This document shows, piece by piece, positions 34,251 to 42,379 of a stretch of 64,000 nucleotides of DNA. Position numbers and translations under genes: made by a program. The stretch is taken from NCBI GenBank assembly GCA_016706225.1, contig JADJKB010000005.1, positions 310,001 to 374,000 on the forward strand, in the 5' to 3' direction. Position 1 is the first letter of the stretch, and each line of letters opens with the position of its first letter. Under the pieces are notes generated by a model. It searched no databases and was not told the DNA's origin. It worked only from the letters and a program-made list of their open reading frames with translations. The DNA comes from Myxococcales bacterium. GTDB taxonomy: Bacteria > Myxococcota_A > Polyangia > Polyangiales > Polyangiaceae.

Positions 34251-36089
34251 TCAGAAGGGGTTGTCCGGAATGTCGACCTTCGTCGGGCCCTTCGGCTTGG
34301 CGGGCTTCTGGTCGCTCGCCACGCCTGGTTTTTGTTCGGGCAGAGTGCTCGGCTTCGAGTCGGATGGAGCTTCGGTCTGCGAAGTCACGCTCGGTTTTCC
34401 TGCGCTCGGCTCTTTCTCGACAGGTTCCGGTTCGGCAGTCTCTATTTCGAGCCGGACCTCGAGTTTCTCGGTCTTGTCGTCGAAGCTCAGCTCCGCTTCT
34501 TTGTAGCCGTCGGCGCGGGCGGTCAGCTTGCGCGGGGCGCCCGGTGCCGGTCGCGCGAAGGTCAGTTGCCCGACCGGCTGCACCACGCCGTCGACGAGCA
34601 AGGTCACCCCGGAGCTGGGAGTGACGAGCTGGATCTGGACCTCTGCTGCTGCGCTCACGACAGGGGCAACCGTGTCGCCCGGCGTGGCACCCGGTTGGGC
34701 GGCAGTTGCGCGCGTGCGCATCACGTACAGGCCGCCGCCACCGATCGCGATCAACACGAACACCCCGACACCGACGGCGACGCCGAGCAGGGCTGTCTTT
34801 GCGGCTCCCCCCCCGGCGTTGGGGCGCGCTGCGCTCGACGGGGGATAGGCGGTCTGTACGACGGGTGAGAACTGGCTGACCGTGCTCGGCGCCGATGCGT
34901 GGCTGACCGTGCTGGGCGTCGATGCGTGGCTGACCGTGCTGGGCGTCGATGCATGGCTCAGCGTGCTGACGTGGCTCGGTGCCTGCGCGAAAGAGCTCGA
35001 CTGCTCACTCGGAGGGGGCGCCCACGGTACGGGGGGACGCGCCTCGGGCACCGACGACGCCTCCGGAGCCGCGACCCGGGTGCGCTCGCGGATCCTCGCA
35101 AAGCGCTCCTCGACGTGGCTACCGACACGCTCGCGCACGGTCTCCGCGATGTGGGTCTCGTTGACGACGGCGCCAGAGCGGGCCAGCCACTCTTCGAGTT
35201 CGAGGCCCATGGCTTCGGCGCTGGGGAACCGCTGGTCCGGGTCCATGCTCATCGCCCTGAGCACGATGCCCTCTAGATCCCTGGGGTAGCCGGCGACGAG
35301 GGTGCTCGGCGGATCGAAGCGCCCAGAGGCGAGGGATTTCATCACCTCGATCTCGTTCTCTCCGCGGAAAGGCCGGAGCGCGGTCGTGATTTCGTAGAGG
35401 ACGATCCCGAGGGCAAAGACGTCGCTGCGCCGATCGATGGTGGCTCCGCGGGCCTGTTCGGGCGCCATGTACGCGACCTTGCCCTTCACCTGACCTGCGA
35501 GCGTTGCCTCCGAGTTCGAGCGCAGCGCCTTGGCGACACCGAAGTCGGTTACCTTCACCACGCCGTCGAGCGATACGAGGATGTTCTGCGGCGAGACGTC
35601 CCGGTGGACCAGGCCCACGAGCTCTCCGCTGTCGTCGCGGAGCTCGTGCGCAGCGTGTAGACCTTTGGCGGCGTCGGCCACGATGCGCGCCGCGATGCGG
35701 CCGTTGAGGCGCTGCGCGACGCCCTTCGAGCCCCTGGGGACGGGAGGTTTGACGATGCGATTGAGCGCCTCGCCGTTCACCCACTCCATCGCGATGTAGA
35801 GCGTGCCGTGCTCTTCACCGAGATCGAAGATTTCGCAGACGTTCGGATGGTGGACACCCGCCGAGAGGTGGGCTTCGTCCAGGAACATCGACTCGAACGC
35901 AGGATCGGTCGCCAGCTGCGGCAAAATGGTCTTGATCGCGACCACTTTGCTGAAGCCCCGCTGGCCATGCTGCTTGGCGGCCCAGACTCGGGCCATTCCA
36001 CCCTGCGCTACTGCAACGAGAATTTCGTAGCGGCCCAGACGCGTCCCCGCTCGCACCTCGTGAGGGGGAGCGTCCACGAGCGCTGGCAT
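34251..36089 (-). CDS. Ser/Thr protein kinase with membrane anchor and PEGA-like tail
   Basis: The 612-residue protein has a kinase domain at about 17-290: VAQGGMARVW, VAIKTI, HRDVSPQN catalytic loop, VTDFGVAK and AYMAPEQ. A Ser/Thr-rich juxtamembrane linker holds three 9-residue repeats (HASTPSTVS type; DNA 34876-34956). One membrane helix follows (GVAVGVGVFVLIAIGGGGLYV), then an extracytoplasmic PEGA-like segment (VTLLVDGVVQPVGQL) and a Lys/Glu-rich tail. The start ATG has an SD-like GAGGAG 4 nt upstream. It is followed by a TPR/PEGA gene after 49 bp, mirroring the kinase/PEGA gene order at the left end of the window. Confidence 0.94.
   Translation of the reverse strand: MPALVDAPPHEVRAGTRLGRYEILVAVAQGGMARVWAAKQHGQRGFSKVVAIKTILPQLATDPAFESMFLDEAHLSAGVHHPNVCEIFDLGEEHGTLYIAMEWVNGEALNRIVKPPVPRGSKGVAQRLNGRIAARIVADAAKGLHAAHELRDDSGELVGLVHRDVSPQNILVSLDGVVKVTDFGVAKALRSNSEATLAGQVKGKVAYMAPEQARGATIDRRSDVFALGIVLYEITTALRPFRGENEIEVMKSLASGRFDPPSTLVAGYPRDLEGIVLRAMSMDPDQRFPSAEAMGLELEEWLARSGAVVNETHIAETVRERVGSHVEERFARIRERTRVAAPEASSVPEARPPVPWAPPPSEQSSSFAQAPSHVSTLSHASTPSTVSHASTPSTVSHASAPSTVSQFSPVVQTAYPPSSAARPNAGGGAAKTALLGVAVGVGVFVLIAIGGGGLYVMRTRATAAQPGATPGDTVAPVVSAAAEVQIQLVTPSSGVTLLVDGVVQPVGQLTFARPAPGAPRKLTARADGYKEAELSFDDKTEKLEVRLEIETAEPEPVEKEPSAGKPSVTSQTEAPSDSKPSTLPEQKPGVASDQKPAKPKGPTKVDIPDNPF
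34876..34956 (-). repeat. Three tandem 27-bp repeats inside the kinase linker
   Basis: Units 34876-34902, 34903-34929 and 34930-34956 differ by a few bases and encode HASxPSTVS three times in the juxtamembrane linker of the kinase. Copy number could vary between strains and change linker length. Confidence 0.95.
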
Positions 36090-36372
36090 GGCTCCTCGAG
36101 TATATCAGGACCGGCGCTGTGCGCTCGACCCGGTTCTTCGGGCGGGAGGCGCAGGGGTTGACGCCGGTCCGGGCGTCGAGTGCGGCCAAGACCACCTTGT
36201 TTCCATAGGCTGGGGGCGGAGCGATGAGCTCGGGCGGCTCGTCCGGCACCGGCCGGTCGACCTCGGTACGAGGTTCCGCGGGGGGGGGTGGCTTCGGGGT
36301 CGGCGGGGGTGCTGCGGCGCAGCCCGACGCGACGGCGCTCATCAGCGCGAGGATGGCGAAGCTCCGGACCAT
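35815..36372 (-). CDS. Putative small proline-rich lipoprotein whose frame runs into the kinase gene
   Basis: The first 80 residues look real: a lipoprotein leader (FAILALMSAVASGC) and a Pro-rich spacer (PPPTPKPPPPAEP). After about residue 93 the open frame overlaps the start of the kinase (36089) out of frame for another 275 bp and becomes arginine-rich shadow sequence. A long same-strand overlap is implausible, so either the gene has lost its natural stop by a frameshift, or only a short lipoprotein is meaningful. Reported with low confidence. Confidence 0.4.
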   Translation of the reverse strand: MVRSFAILALMSAVASGCAAAPPPTPKPPPPAEPRTEVDRPVPDEPPELIAPPPAYGNKVVLAALDARTGVNPCASRPKNRVERTAPVLIYSRSHASARGRSPSRGASGDASGPLRNSRCSSAGWNGPSLGRQAAWPAGLQQSGRDQDHFAAAGDRSCVRVDVPGRSPPLGGCPPSERLRNLRSR

Positions 36373-36431
36373 GAAAGAAACATAGGTCCGCGGTGTGCGA
36401 AACGCACGCCGCGTCGCGTAACATCCGGGAG

Positions 36432-38129
36432 GTGCGCATCGTCCTCGCTCTGATCTGGAATGCTTTCCTGCTGCTCCTGCTCCCGCTCACCTGGGTGAGG
36501 AAGCACTTTGCATCGCCTGCGCAAGCGTTCCTGGAGGTGAAGCTGGACGGTGGGCTCGCAGAGGTTGCGCGTCGGGTACCGTTCTGGCAGCGAAGACATC
36601 AGCCGGTCGCTCTAGACGCGTTGCGCCGTCTCATCTCCCTCGCCGCCGCAGATCCCAGGGTGCACGGGGTGCTCTTCACGCTCGAATCCCTGCAGGTGGG
36701 CAGTGCGCGGGCGACCTCTCTGCGCGACGTCGTGCTCTCCTGCAAGAAGGCGGGAAAACGCGTGGTCGTCTACCTGCCGCACGGGGGAGGGACCCTCGCA
36801 GCCTACGTGGCCAGCGCGGCGGACCGGATTCTGATCGGGCCCGAGACGCAGCTCGAAGCGACGGGTTTTGCCGTGGAGGCGACCTACCTCCGGGGCGCAC
36901 TCGACCAGCTCGGGCTCGAACCGGAGGTGTTTGCCAAGGGCCGCTTCAAGACAGCCGGCGAGTTCTTGGAGAAAAAGTCGATGTCCGAGCCGCAACGCGA
37001 ACAGCTCGGGGCGTTGCTGGACGTTGCGCACGAGACCCTGATCGAAGCCCTGTCGGCGGGGCGCGGTGTGGATGCGGACACGGCGCGGGGTTGGGTCGAC
37101 TCCGGGCCGTGGTCTGCCCGGGGGGCCCACGAAGCCGGAATCGTCGACGGGATCGTGTACCCGGACGAGCTGAAACAGCACCTCGATCCCGCCCGCCCGG
37201 ACGGAGCGCCGGTGGCTCCGGCCGGCCGCTACTTTCGCCGGCGCACACCCCATTTCCGACCCGTATTTCGGCGGCCGCACATCGCCGTGGTCGAGGTCGT
37301 CGGACCGATCGTGTCCAGCGCACCCTATTCGCTGGTGCCGGTGGCGGCCGAGGAGCCGGTGTGTCGCACGTTGGAACGCGCCCTCGAGGATCCGTTCGCT
37401 CGGGGCGTCGTGGTGCACGTCTCTTCCCGGGGTGGCAGCGCGCTGGCTTCGGATCGGATGCTGCGGGCACTCACGCGGGTGGCGAAGGAGAAGCCGGTCG
37501 CGGTCTACATGGGGGATGTCGCCGCCAGCGGTGGCTACATGATCGCCGTCGGCGCCCCAACCATCGTGGCCCAGCCGACCACCATCACGGGCAGCATTGG
37601 CGTGGTCGCCGCTCGGTTCGTGGCCGAGGGACTACTGCGTCGCTTGGGGGTCCGCGTCGAGGTCGTGAAACGCGGCGCCCACGCCGACATGACGAACCCG
37701 GCGCGGCGGCTGTCGGAGGAGGAGAATCTGGTTCTCACGCGCCAGCTCGACGAGGTCTACAAGAGCTTCCTCGAGGTGGTCGCGCGCGGCCGGGGTCGGA
37801 CCGTCGACGAGATCGAACCACTAGCCGGGGGGCGAGTCTGGAGCGGCCGCGACGCGCTCAGTCACGGTCTCGTTGATCAGCTCGGGGGCTTCGACGTCGC
37901 GCTGGACGACGTGCGAAAACGCATTGGGCCAGGCGGCGCGCGTCTGGAGCCGGTGGTGATCGGTCCGGATCACCTGCGCCCGCCCGGGCCGCTCGCACGG
38001 CTGCTGCTCGGCGCAGCCGCCGTGCTCCGACTCGACGGAGCGGTCGAACTCTACGCGGTCGCCTTGGGTGAACCCCGGGCGCGAGCCTGGCTCTATTGCG
38101 AGGTCGCGTGTGTCGCGGACGAGGCTTGA
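36432..38129 (+). CDS. sppA: Signal peptide peptidase SppA, 67K type
   Basis: Membrane-anchored protease that degrades cleaved signal peptides. The product (565 residues from GTG 36432; ATG 36393 would add 13) has an N-terminal membrane segment (VLALIWNAFLLLLLPLTWV). Two tandem ClpP-like domains follow. The catalytic Lys lies in the first half (GRFKTAGEFLEKKSMSE) and the nucleophile Ser in the second (DVAASGGYMIA), the Ser/Lys dyad of double-length SppA. It is divergent from the small lipoprotein gene. Confidence 0.9.
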   Translation: MRIVLALIWNAFLLLLLPLTWVRKHFASPAQAFLEVKLDGGLAEVARRVPFWQRRHQPVALDALRRLISLAAADPRVHGVLFTLESLQVGSARATSLRDVVLSCKKAGKRVVVYLPHGGGTLAAYVASAADRILIGPETQLEATGFAVEATYLRGALDQLGLEPEVFAKGRFKTAGEFLEKKSMSEPQREQLGALLDVAHETLIEALSAGRGVDADTARGWVDSGPWSARGAHEAGIVDGIVYPDELKQHLDPARPDGAPVAPAGRYFRRRTPHFRPVFRRPHIAVVEVVGPIVSSAPYSLVPVAAEEPVCRTLERALEDPFARGVVVHVSSRGGSALASDRMLRALTRVAKEKPVAVYMGDVAASGGYMIAVGAPTIVAQPTTITGSIGVVAARFVAEGLLRRLGVRVEVVKRGAHADMTNPARRLSEEENLVLTRQLDEVYKSFLEVVARGRGRTVDEIEPLAGGRVWSGRDALSHGLVDQLGGFDVALDDVRKRIGPGGARLEPVVIGPDHLRPPGPLARLLLGAAAVLRLDGAVELYAVALGEPRARAWLYCEVACVADEA

Positions 38130-38166
38130 GCCCGCCCCCGGGATGCACGCTCCGCCCTCACGGAGC

Positions 38167-39531
38167 TCAGCGCACCAGCGCGGTGCCTGCTGCCGAGGCG
38201 AAGCTGCCGGTCCAAGGTGACGCCGCCACCAGGGTCTTTTGCGCCGAGCTGGTGTCGTAGCGCACGACCTCCACACTCGAGCCTGCGTCGCCGGTCGTGA
38301 TGTCGACGCCGAGCAGGTGGGTTGGGTCTTCCAGGCTGGGGGCGCCGGGCACTCCGCTCAGCTCCATGCTCAGGTTTTGGCCGCCAGACCAGCTGTACCA
38401 GTGCTCGGCAAAACCCGGGTCGAAGGTGTTCACGAGGGCAGAGCTCCCACTCTGCACCAGGATGCGCGATAGGAAGTCCTGATTCGGGGCGGCGTACTCG
38501 GTGCTCACGGCCCCGGACGAGAGATCGATCGCCTGGATGCCGTGACCGGTGCGGGTCGCCCCGCCGTCCCCGGCGGCATAACAACCCGCGGAGAGCACCA
38601 AGATGCGATTGCCGGCCAGCGCGGCGTCGACCGGATTGACCAGGCTGAGCTCGATGCCCTCTCCCGCGGCACTGCCGTTCAGGTCGACCAGCGTGTTGTT
38701 CGTCAGATCAATGGCCATCAGCAGCGCCTTCGCACTCGGGCAGGCCAGCTGGTAGTTGGGTGCTGCGACGGTAGTGCGGTCGATCCGACCCAGAAGGAAG
38801 AACGCCCGACCCGTCGCTGCGTGCAGCACCGGGCTGGTCACGTCCGTCGAGCCATCCGCGTCTCCCGTCACCTGGTAGGCCGAGAGATCGACGGTCTTGT
38901 CCACCGAGCCCGCGTCGATGTTCACGACGGCCAGACGATTGACGTCCTGAAAGAAGACGACGCCGGGCAGGCCGGCGCCGGCTTCTGCGTTCGACTGGCT
39001 CACCACCACGCCGACGGGATTCGTGGAACCCGTTCCGGTCAACCCGAGCGCCGTCTTTCCGACGTCGACCGTGTGGGCGATTTGTCCCTGCGCGTTCAAG
39101 TGGTGGAGTTTTGCGTTGCCGCGCTCGATGGCAAACGCTTGCGCTCGTGATTGGGCAGGCACGGCGTCCCCGTCGTTCAGAGTGACCGTACCGACGACGG
39201 TGTTGGTCTCGAGGTCGAGCGTGGCGATCTCAGTCTGCGAGAAGAAATCAGTGCCGGCCACCAGCAGACGGCCCTTGGGCGTGCCGGCGTCGCCCGCCAC
39301 GCCTCCCGTCCCCGCCGCCCCTCCGGCGCCGGCCGAGCCGCCGGTCGCGCCGCCCTTACCGGCTCCTCCGCCGGTCCCGGCCGCTGCGCTTCCCCCGGTC
39401 CCGCCGGCCCCACCGCTTTCCGAGGTTCCGCCGAGGCCGCCGCTCCCGGAGCCCAGCTTCTCGTCCTCACCACATGCCACTGACACTGCGATCACCAGGG
39501 TGATCGCCACACAACTCACCGTCTTGTTCAT
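38167..39531 (-). CDS. Gly-rich lipoprotein with predicted beta-propeller, under a cobalamin riboswitch
   Basis: The start is ATG 39531, with SD GGAGG (39537-39541) at good spacing; the open frame continues upstream only by running through the riboswitch. The 454-residue protein has a hydrophobic leader ending SVAC and a 55-residue Gly/Ser/Ala/Thr spacer. It then shows repeated beta segments such as LLVAGTDFF and IATLDLETNTVVGTVTL, which read like a YVTN-type propeller; no enzyme motif is visible. The upstream cobalamin riboswitch (39588-39792) implies a role in corrinoid uptake or storage. In Bacteroides the surface propeller lipoprotein BtuG binds B12; a similar role is possible but unproven here. 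Confidence 0.75.
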   Translation of the reverse strand: MNKTVSCVAITLVIAVSVACGEDEKLGSGSGGLGGTSESGGAGGTGGSAAAGTGGGAGKGGATGGSAGAGGAAGTGGVAGDAGTPKGRLLVAGTDFFSQTEIATLDLETNTVVGTVTLNDGDAVPAQSRAQAFAIERGNAKLHHLNAQGQIAHTVDVGKTALGLTGTGSTNPVGVVVSQSNAEAGAGLPGVVFFQDVNRLAVVNIDAGSVDKTVDLSAYQVTGDADGSTDVTSPVLHAATGRAFFLLGRIDRTTVAAPNYQLACPSAKALLMAIDLTNNTLVDLNGSAAGEGIELSLVNPVDAALAGNRILVLSAGCYAAGDGGATRTGHGIQAIDLSSGAVSTEYAAPNQDFLSRILVQSGSSALVNTFDPGFAEHWYSWSGGQNLSMELSGVPGAPSLEDPTHLLGVDITTGDAGSSVEVVRYDTSSAQKTLVAASPWTGSFASAAGTALVR

Positions 39532-39545
39532 CACTGCCTCCGTGC

Positions 39546-39585
39546 GCGACCCCCACCGGGTCGCATGGGCTTCCTTGCGGAAGCC
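39546..39585 (-). promoter_or_regulatory. Predicted expression platform of the riboswitch: two GC-rich hairpins
   Basis: Two stems lie between the aptamer and the start codon: 39568-39585 (7-bp GGCTTCC/GGAAGCC around a GCAA loop on the minus strand) and 39546-39564 (7-bp GCGACCC/GGGTCGC), the latter a few bases upstream of the SD at 39537-39541. The sequence at 39579-39587 is also perfectly complementary over 9 nt to 39721-39729, inside the conserved aptamer core, so a switch between alternative pairings is plausible. No U-tract is visible, so translational control is more likely than termination. Folding was judged by eye. Confidence 0.55.
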
Positions 39586-39587
39586 GG

Positions 39588-39792
39588 TTTTGCGGGCACA
39601 TCGGGGCAGGTTTCCTGACTTCCGGTTCATCCTCCGGCGAGCCCTTCCCGGGCTCTTCGCCCAGTGGGTCTGCTCGCCTTCGTTCCCGGTCACAGTGGCG
39701 GGGGCCGCGCCGGTCTCTCACCGGCTTCCCTTGGCCATCGACGTGGAGCCGGGATTTTGGTCCGGCCCGCCCGGGCAGTAACACGCCCGAAC
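39588..39792 (-). promoter_or_regulatory. Cobalamin (B12) riboswitch
   Basis: Read on the minus strand, the region contains the cobalamin aptamer landmarks in order. A GGGAAGCCGGTG segment (39719-39730) comes first, then a GC-rich stem leading to CCCCGCCACTGTGA (near 39690-39702), a CCCACTGG element, and finally the B12 box AGTCAGGAAACCTGCC (39605-39620), which matches the consensus closely. It lies in the 411-bp gap between the propeller lipoprotein and the divergent kinase. The exact outer ends (P1) are approximate. It should sense adenosylcobalamin or a related corrinoid and repress the downstream lipoprotein gene. Confidence 0.88.
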
Positions 39793-39942
39793 CGCCTGGG
39801 TCCACCTCCACCTGCGGGGCGCGGGTCTTCGGCCAGGCCATTCCCCGAGCTTTCGTCATGGAGCGCGATCGACAATTGAATCGTCGGGGCAAATCGAGGA
39901 CGCTACCGGCGGTACTCGCGGGGGCGAGACCAAAGTCGTCGG

Positions 39943-41637
39943 ATGTCCCAGACCCCTCGAAACGTACCGCCGCTAGGCCAAGGATCAGTGGTCAACGACC
40001 GCTATGAGATCCGACAGAGCCTCGGCAAGGGAGGGATGGGTGAGGTGTTCCTCGCGTACGACCGCAGCACACAGCAGCCGGTGGCGCTGAAGGTCGTCCG
40101 CGAAGAGTCGCGCATGCCGGGTGATGACGAGGCGCTGCGACAAGAACTGCTGCTCGCCCGCTCGGTGAGCCACCCGAACGTCTGCCGTGTGCACGACCTG
40201 GCACCGAGCCCCTGGGGGCCAATCCTCGTGATGGAACACATCGCGGGCCAGACACTGCACACCCACATCCGTCGTCGCAAAGCGCAGGGCGGCTACACCT
40301 CCGACGAGTTCCGCAAGATCGCGAGCGAGGCGTCGGCGGGCCTCGCGGCCATCCACGCTCAGGGCCTGGTCCACGGTGACCTCAAGCCGGGCAACGTCAT
40401 GGTCACGAATGATCGCGCCATCATTCTGGATTTTGGTTTCGCGCAGGAGCGTGCCCGCCTGAGCGCGCGCCGCCCGGGCGCGCCTCCGGATGGCGGGACG
40501 CCAAACTACATGGCCCCGGAGCGATTGCGCTCCGGTGGCGCAAGCCCAGAGGACGATATGTACGCCCTCGGGCTGACGCTCTGGGAGATGTGGACATGCC
40601 GGGTCCCGGAGCCGGGCTATCGCCCGCGTGCGAAGCCCATGCGCTCGCAGATCATGTTCGACGTTCCAGCAGGCCTGTCCGTCGACGAGGTCAAGCAGGT
40701 GTTTCGTTGTCTGGCCGAAGACCCGAACATGCGCCCGCAGGCCAGGCACCTGCGCTTTTTCAATCCGACGGCGCTGACGACCAGCCAGGTGGCCATTCCC
40801 CGCGAGCGCCTGAACCCGGGGGCACCCCTCGGTCGTCAGTCCGCGGAGTCCTTCATGCCCGGTGCGCAAGCGCTGATGCTCACCTTCGCGACCAACGCGC
40901 AAGACTCGGCGGGAATCCTGTTTTCTCTCGACAAGCCGCTGATGACCATCGGTCGGCGCAACAACCAGGATCTGCTCCTGCCCGAGGCGACCGTCTCCGG
41001 TGCCCACGCTTTGATCCGGTGGCAGGCCGGTTCGTGGGTCGTCGAAGACGCCGGAAGTACCAACGGGTCCTACGCAGACCACAGCTACGATCGCAAGAAG
41101 ACGGTGGCGCTGTTGCACGGTGCCGAGGTCCAACTGGGTGAGTGTCGGCTCAAGCTGGTCAGCTTTCAGGAAGGCTCTCCGCCACATCAGCGAGCCAAGA
41201 CCTACCTGGCTCGCCGTGACGGTCTGACCGGCATGTTGCGCCAAGAGCACTTGATCCGCGCGCTCAAGGACGACGCTGCGTTCGCCGAATGGGACGGAGT
41301 GCCGCTGGCAGTGGCGCGTTATCACGTGCGCGGACCGAACCGACACGTCAGCGAGCGCCCGACTATCCTGGAGATGCTGGCGCTCCGGCGCGCGGCCCAG
41401 CGCGTGCTCGAGCTGACCGAGATGTTGCTGCTCAGCGTGGTTCCGGTGACCGCGGGGCTCAACGGTCCGCTGCGGTTCGCGGTCGCGATGACCGGCCCGA
41501 GCGTCGACGAGGCGCGTCACGTCGTGGAGCAGGTCGTCTCCCAGGTCCAAGGGTTGATGCCGGAATCGCTCGACCTGGCCGCGACGTTGGTGAAGTGTGA
41601 GCCAGGGCAGCCCATCGAGTCGCTGCTCGAGTCCTAG
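39943..41637 (+). CDS. Ser/Thr kinase with FHA domain and degenerate GGDEF-like C-terminus
   Basis: A 564-residue cytoplasmic protein. Kinase domain about 20-270: LGKGGMGEVF, VALKVV, LILDFGFAQ-type DFG and YMAPERL. The catalytic loop reads HGDLKPGN, so the Arg of HRD is Gly (a non-RD kinase, often independent of activation-loop phosphorylation). FHA domain about 320-405: TIGRRNNQDLLLP, VSGAHALI and DAGSTNGSY, the phosphothreonine-binding residues intact. The last 150 residues begin RRDGLTGMLRQEHL, as GGDEF domains do, but lack the GG[DE]EF active site. It starts a likely four-gene operon (gaps of 12, 13 and 17 bp) with a PhaC-like gene. Confidence 0.9.
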   Translation: MSQTPRNVPPLGQGSVVNDRYEIRQSLGKGGMGEVFLAYDRSTQQPVALKVVREESRMPGDDEALRQELLLARSVSHPNVCRVHDLAPSPWGPILVMEHIAGQTLHTHIRRRKAQGGYTSDEFRKIASEASAGLAAIHAQGLVHGDLKPGNVMVTNDRAIILDFGFAQERARLSARRPGAPPDGGTPNYMAPERLRSGGASPEDDMYALGLTLWEMWTCRVPEPGYRPRAKPMRSQIMFDVPAGLSVDEVKQVFRCLAEDPNMRPQARHLRFFNPTALTTSQVAIPRERLNPGAPLGRQSAESFMPGAQALMLTFATNAQDSAGILFSLDKPLMTIGRRNNQDLLLPEATVSGAHALIRWQAGSWVVEDAGSTNGSYADHSYDRKKTVALLHGAEVQLGECRLKLVSFQEGSPPHQRAKTYLARRDGLTGMLRQEHLIRALKDDAAFAEWDGVPLAVARYHVRGPNRHVSERPTILEMLALRRAAQRVLELTEMLLLSVVPVTAGLNGPLRFAVAMTGPSVDEARHVVEQVVSQVQGLMPESLDLAATLVKCEPGQPIESLLES

Positions 41638-41649
41638 GTGTAGCGGGAC

Positions 41650-42366
41650 ATGAGCGTCCCCGGTCGTCCATCGCTTCCCAGCGAACCCGGCCTGCGGCGG
41701 TTGGGTGTCGGCGGCGGCGGTGGAGGTGATCGCCCCTTCCGCGCTCAGCTGGTGGTCGCGCTGGTAGTCGGGCTCGTGCTCCTGGCGGTGCCGCTCTATT
41801 TGTGGCGGCGACCGAGCGGCACCGAGAACGCTCCCGTCGACGGCGGTGTCGCGACCGACGCCGGAGCGCAAGCGGTGGGCTCTGCTCTGCCGACCGTACC
41901 GGGTGCGGACGCGGGTGAGGTCGAGCGTGTGAAAGTCGGCAGCGTGCAACGGATCAAGTGCGGCGCCTCGTCACGCGGGCGTCAGGACGGAAATCTGTGC
42001 GACCGGCTGCCTTTCTTCGAAGAGCAGCTGGTGCGGGGCATCAAGGACAACGTCGACTGCGCGCCGAAGACGGGCAAGGAGGGCAACATCAACTTCGTGC
42101 TCTCGGTGGACTTCACCGCGCGCAAGGTGCACGTGTTTCCCGGGGCCAGCGGCGGCTGGAAGGGACCGAGCGCACGCAAGGCGGCCGCCTGCGTGAAGCG
42201 TGCGCTCTCTGCGCCGGACTGGGCCGGTATCCAGCATCAGCACAAGTACTATTCCATCGCGGTGCTCGCGACCTATCCCGCTCCAGCCCCGCCCAGTGCG
42301 CCGCCGACCGCCGGCAGCGCGGCGCCGGCGGCGAGCGACGGGGGGCCGCCTCCACTCTTCGAGTGA
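41650..42366 (+). CDS. Single-pass membrane protein of unknown function
   Basis: A 238-residue protein with a short Gly-rich cytoplasmic start, one membrane helix (about 33-52, LVVALVVGLVLLAVPLYLW) and an extracytoplasmic domain with three or four Cys and two CxxK-type stretches. The tail is Pro/Ala-rich. No named family recognised. It lies 12 bp after the kinase-FHA gene and 13 bp before the PhaC-like gene, so probably in the same operon. Confidence 0.7.
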   Translation: MSVPGRPSLPSEPGLRRLGVGGGGGGDRPFRAQLVVALVVGLVLLAVPLYLWRRPSGTENAPVDGGVATDAGAQAVGSALPTVPGADAGEVERVKVGSVQRIKCGASSRGRQDGNLCDRLPFFEEQLVRGIKDNVDCAPKTGKEGNINFVLSVDFTARKVHVFPGASGGWKGPSARKAAACVKRALSAPDWAGIQHQHKYYSIAVLATYPAPAPPSAPPTAGSAAPAASDGGPPPLFE

Positions 42367-42379
42367 GAGGAGACAACCG

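Noticed and set aside
34876..34956. Possible CRISPR-like array
   Set aside because: Three contiguous 27-bp units with no spacers, in frame within a kinase linker.
39532..39693. Upstream in-frame extension of the propeller lipoprotein
   Set aside because: It would translate through the riboswitch and remove the lipoprotein leader from the N-terminus.
39985..41949. 654-codon minus frame opposite kinase-FHA gene
   Set aside because: Antisense to a kinase with intact catalytic and FHA motifs; no domain in the translation.
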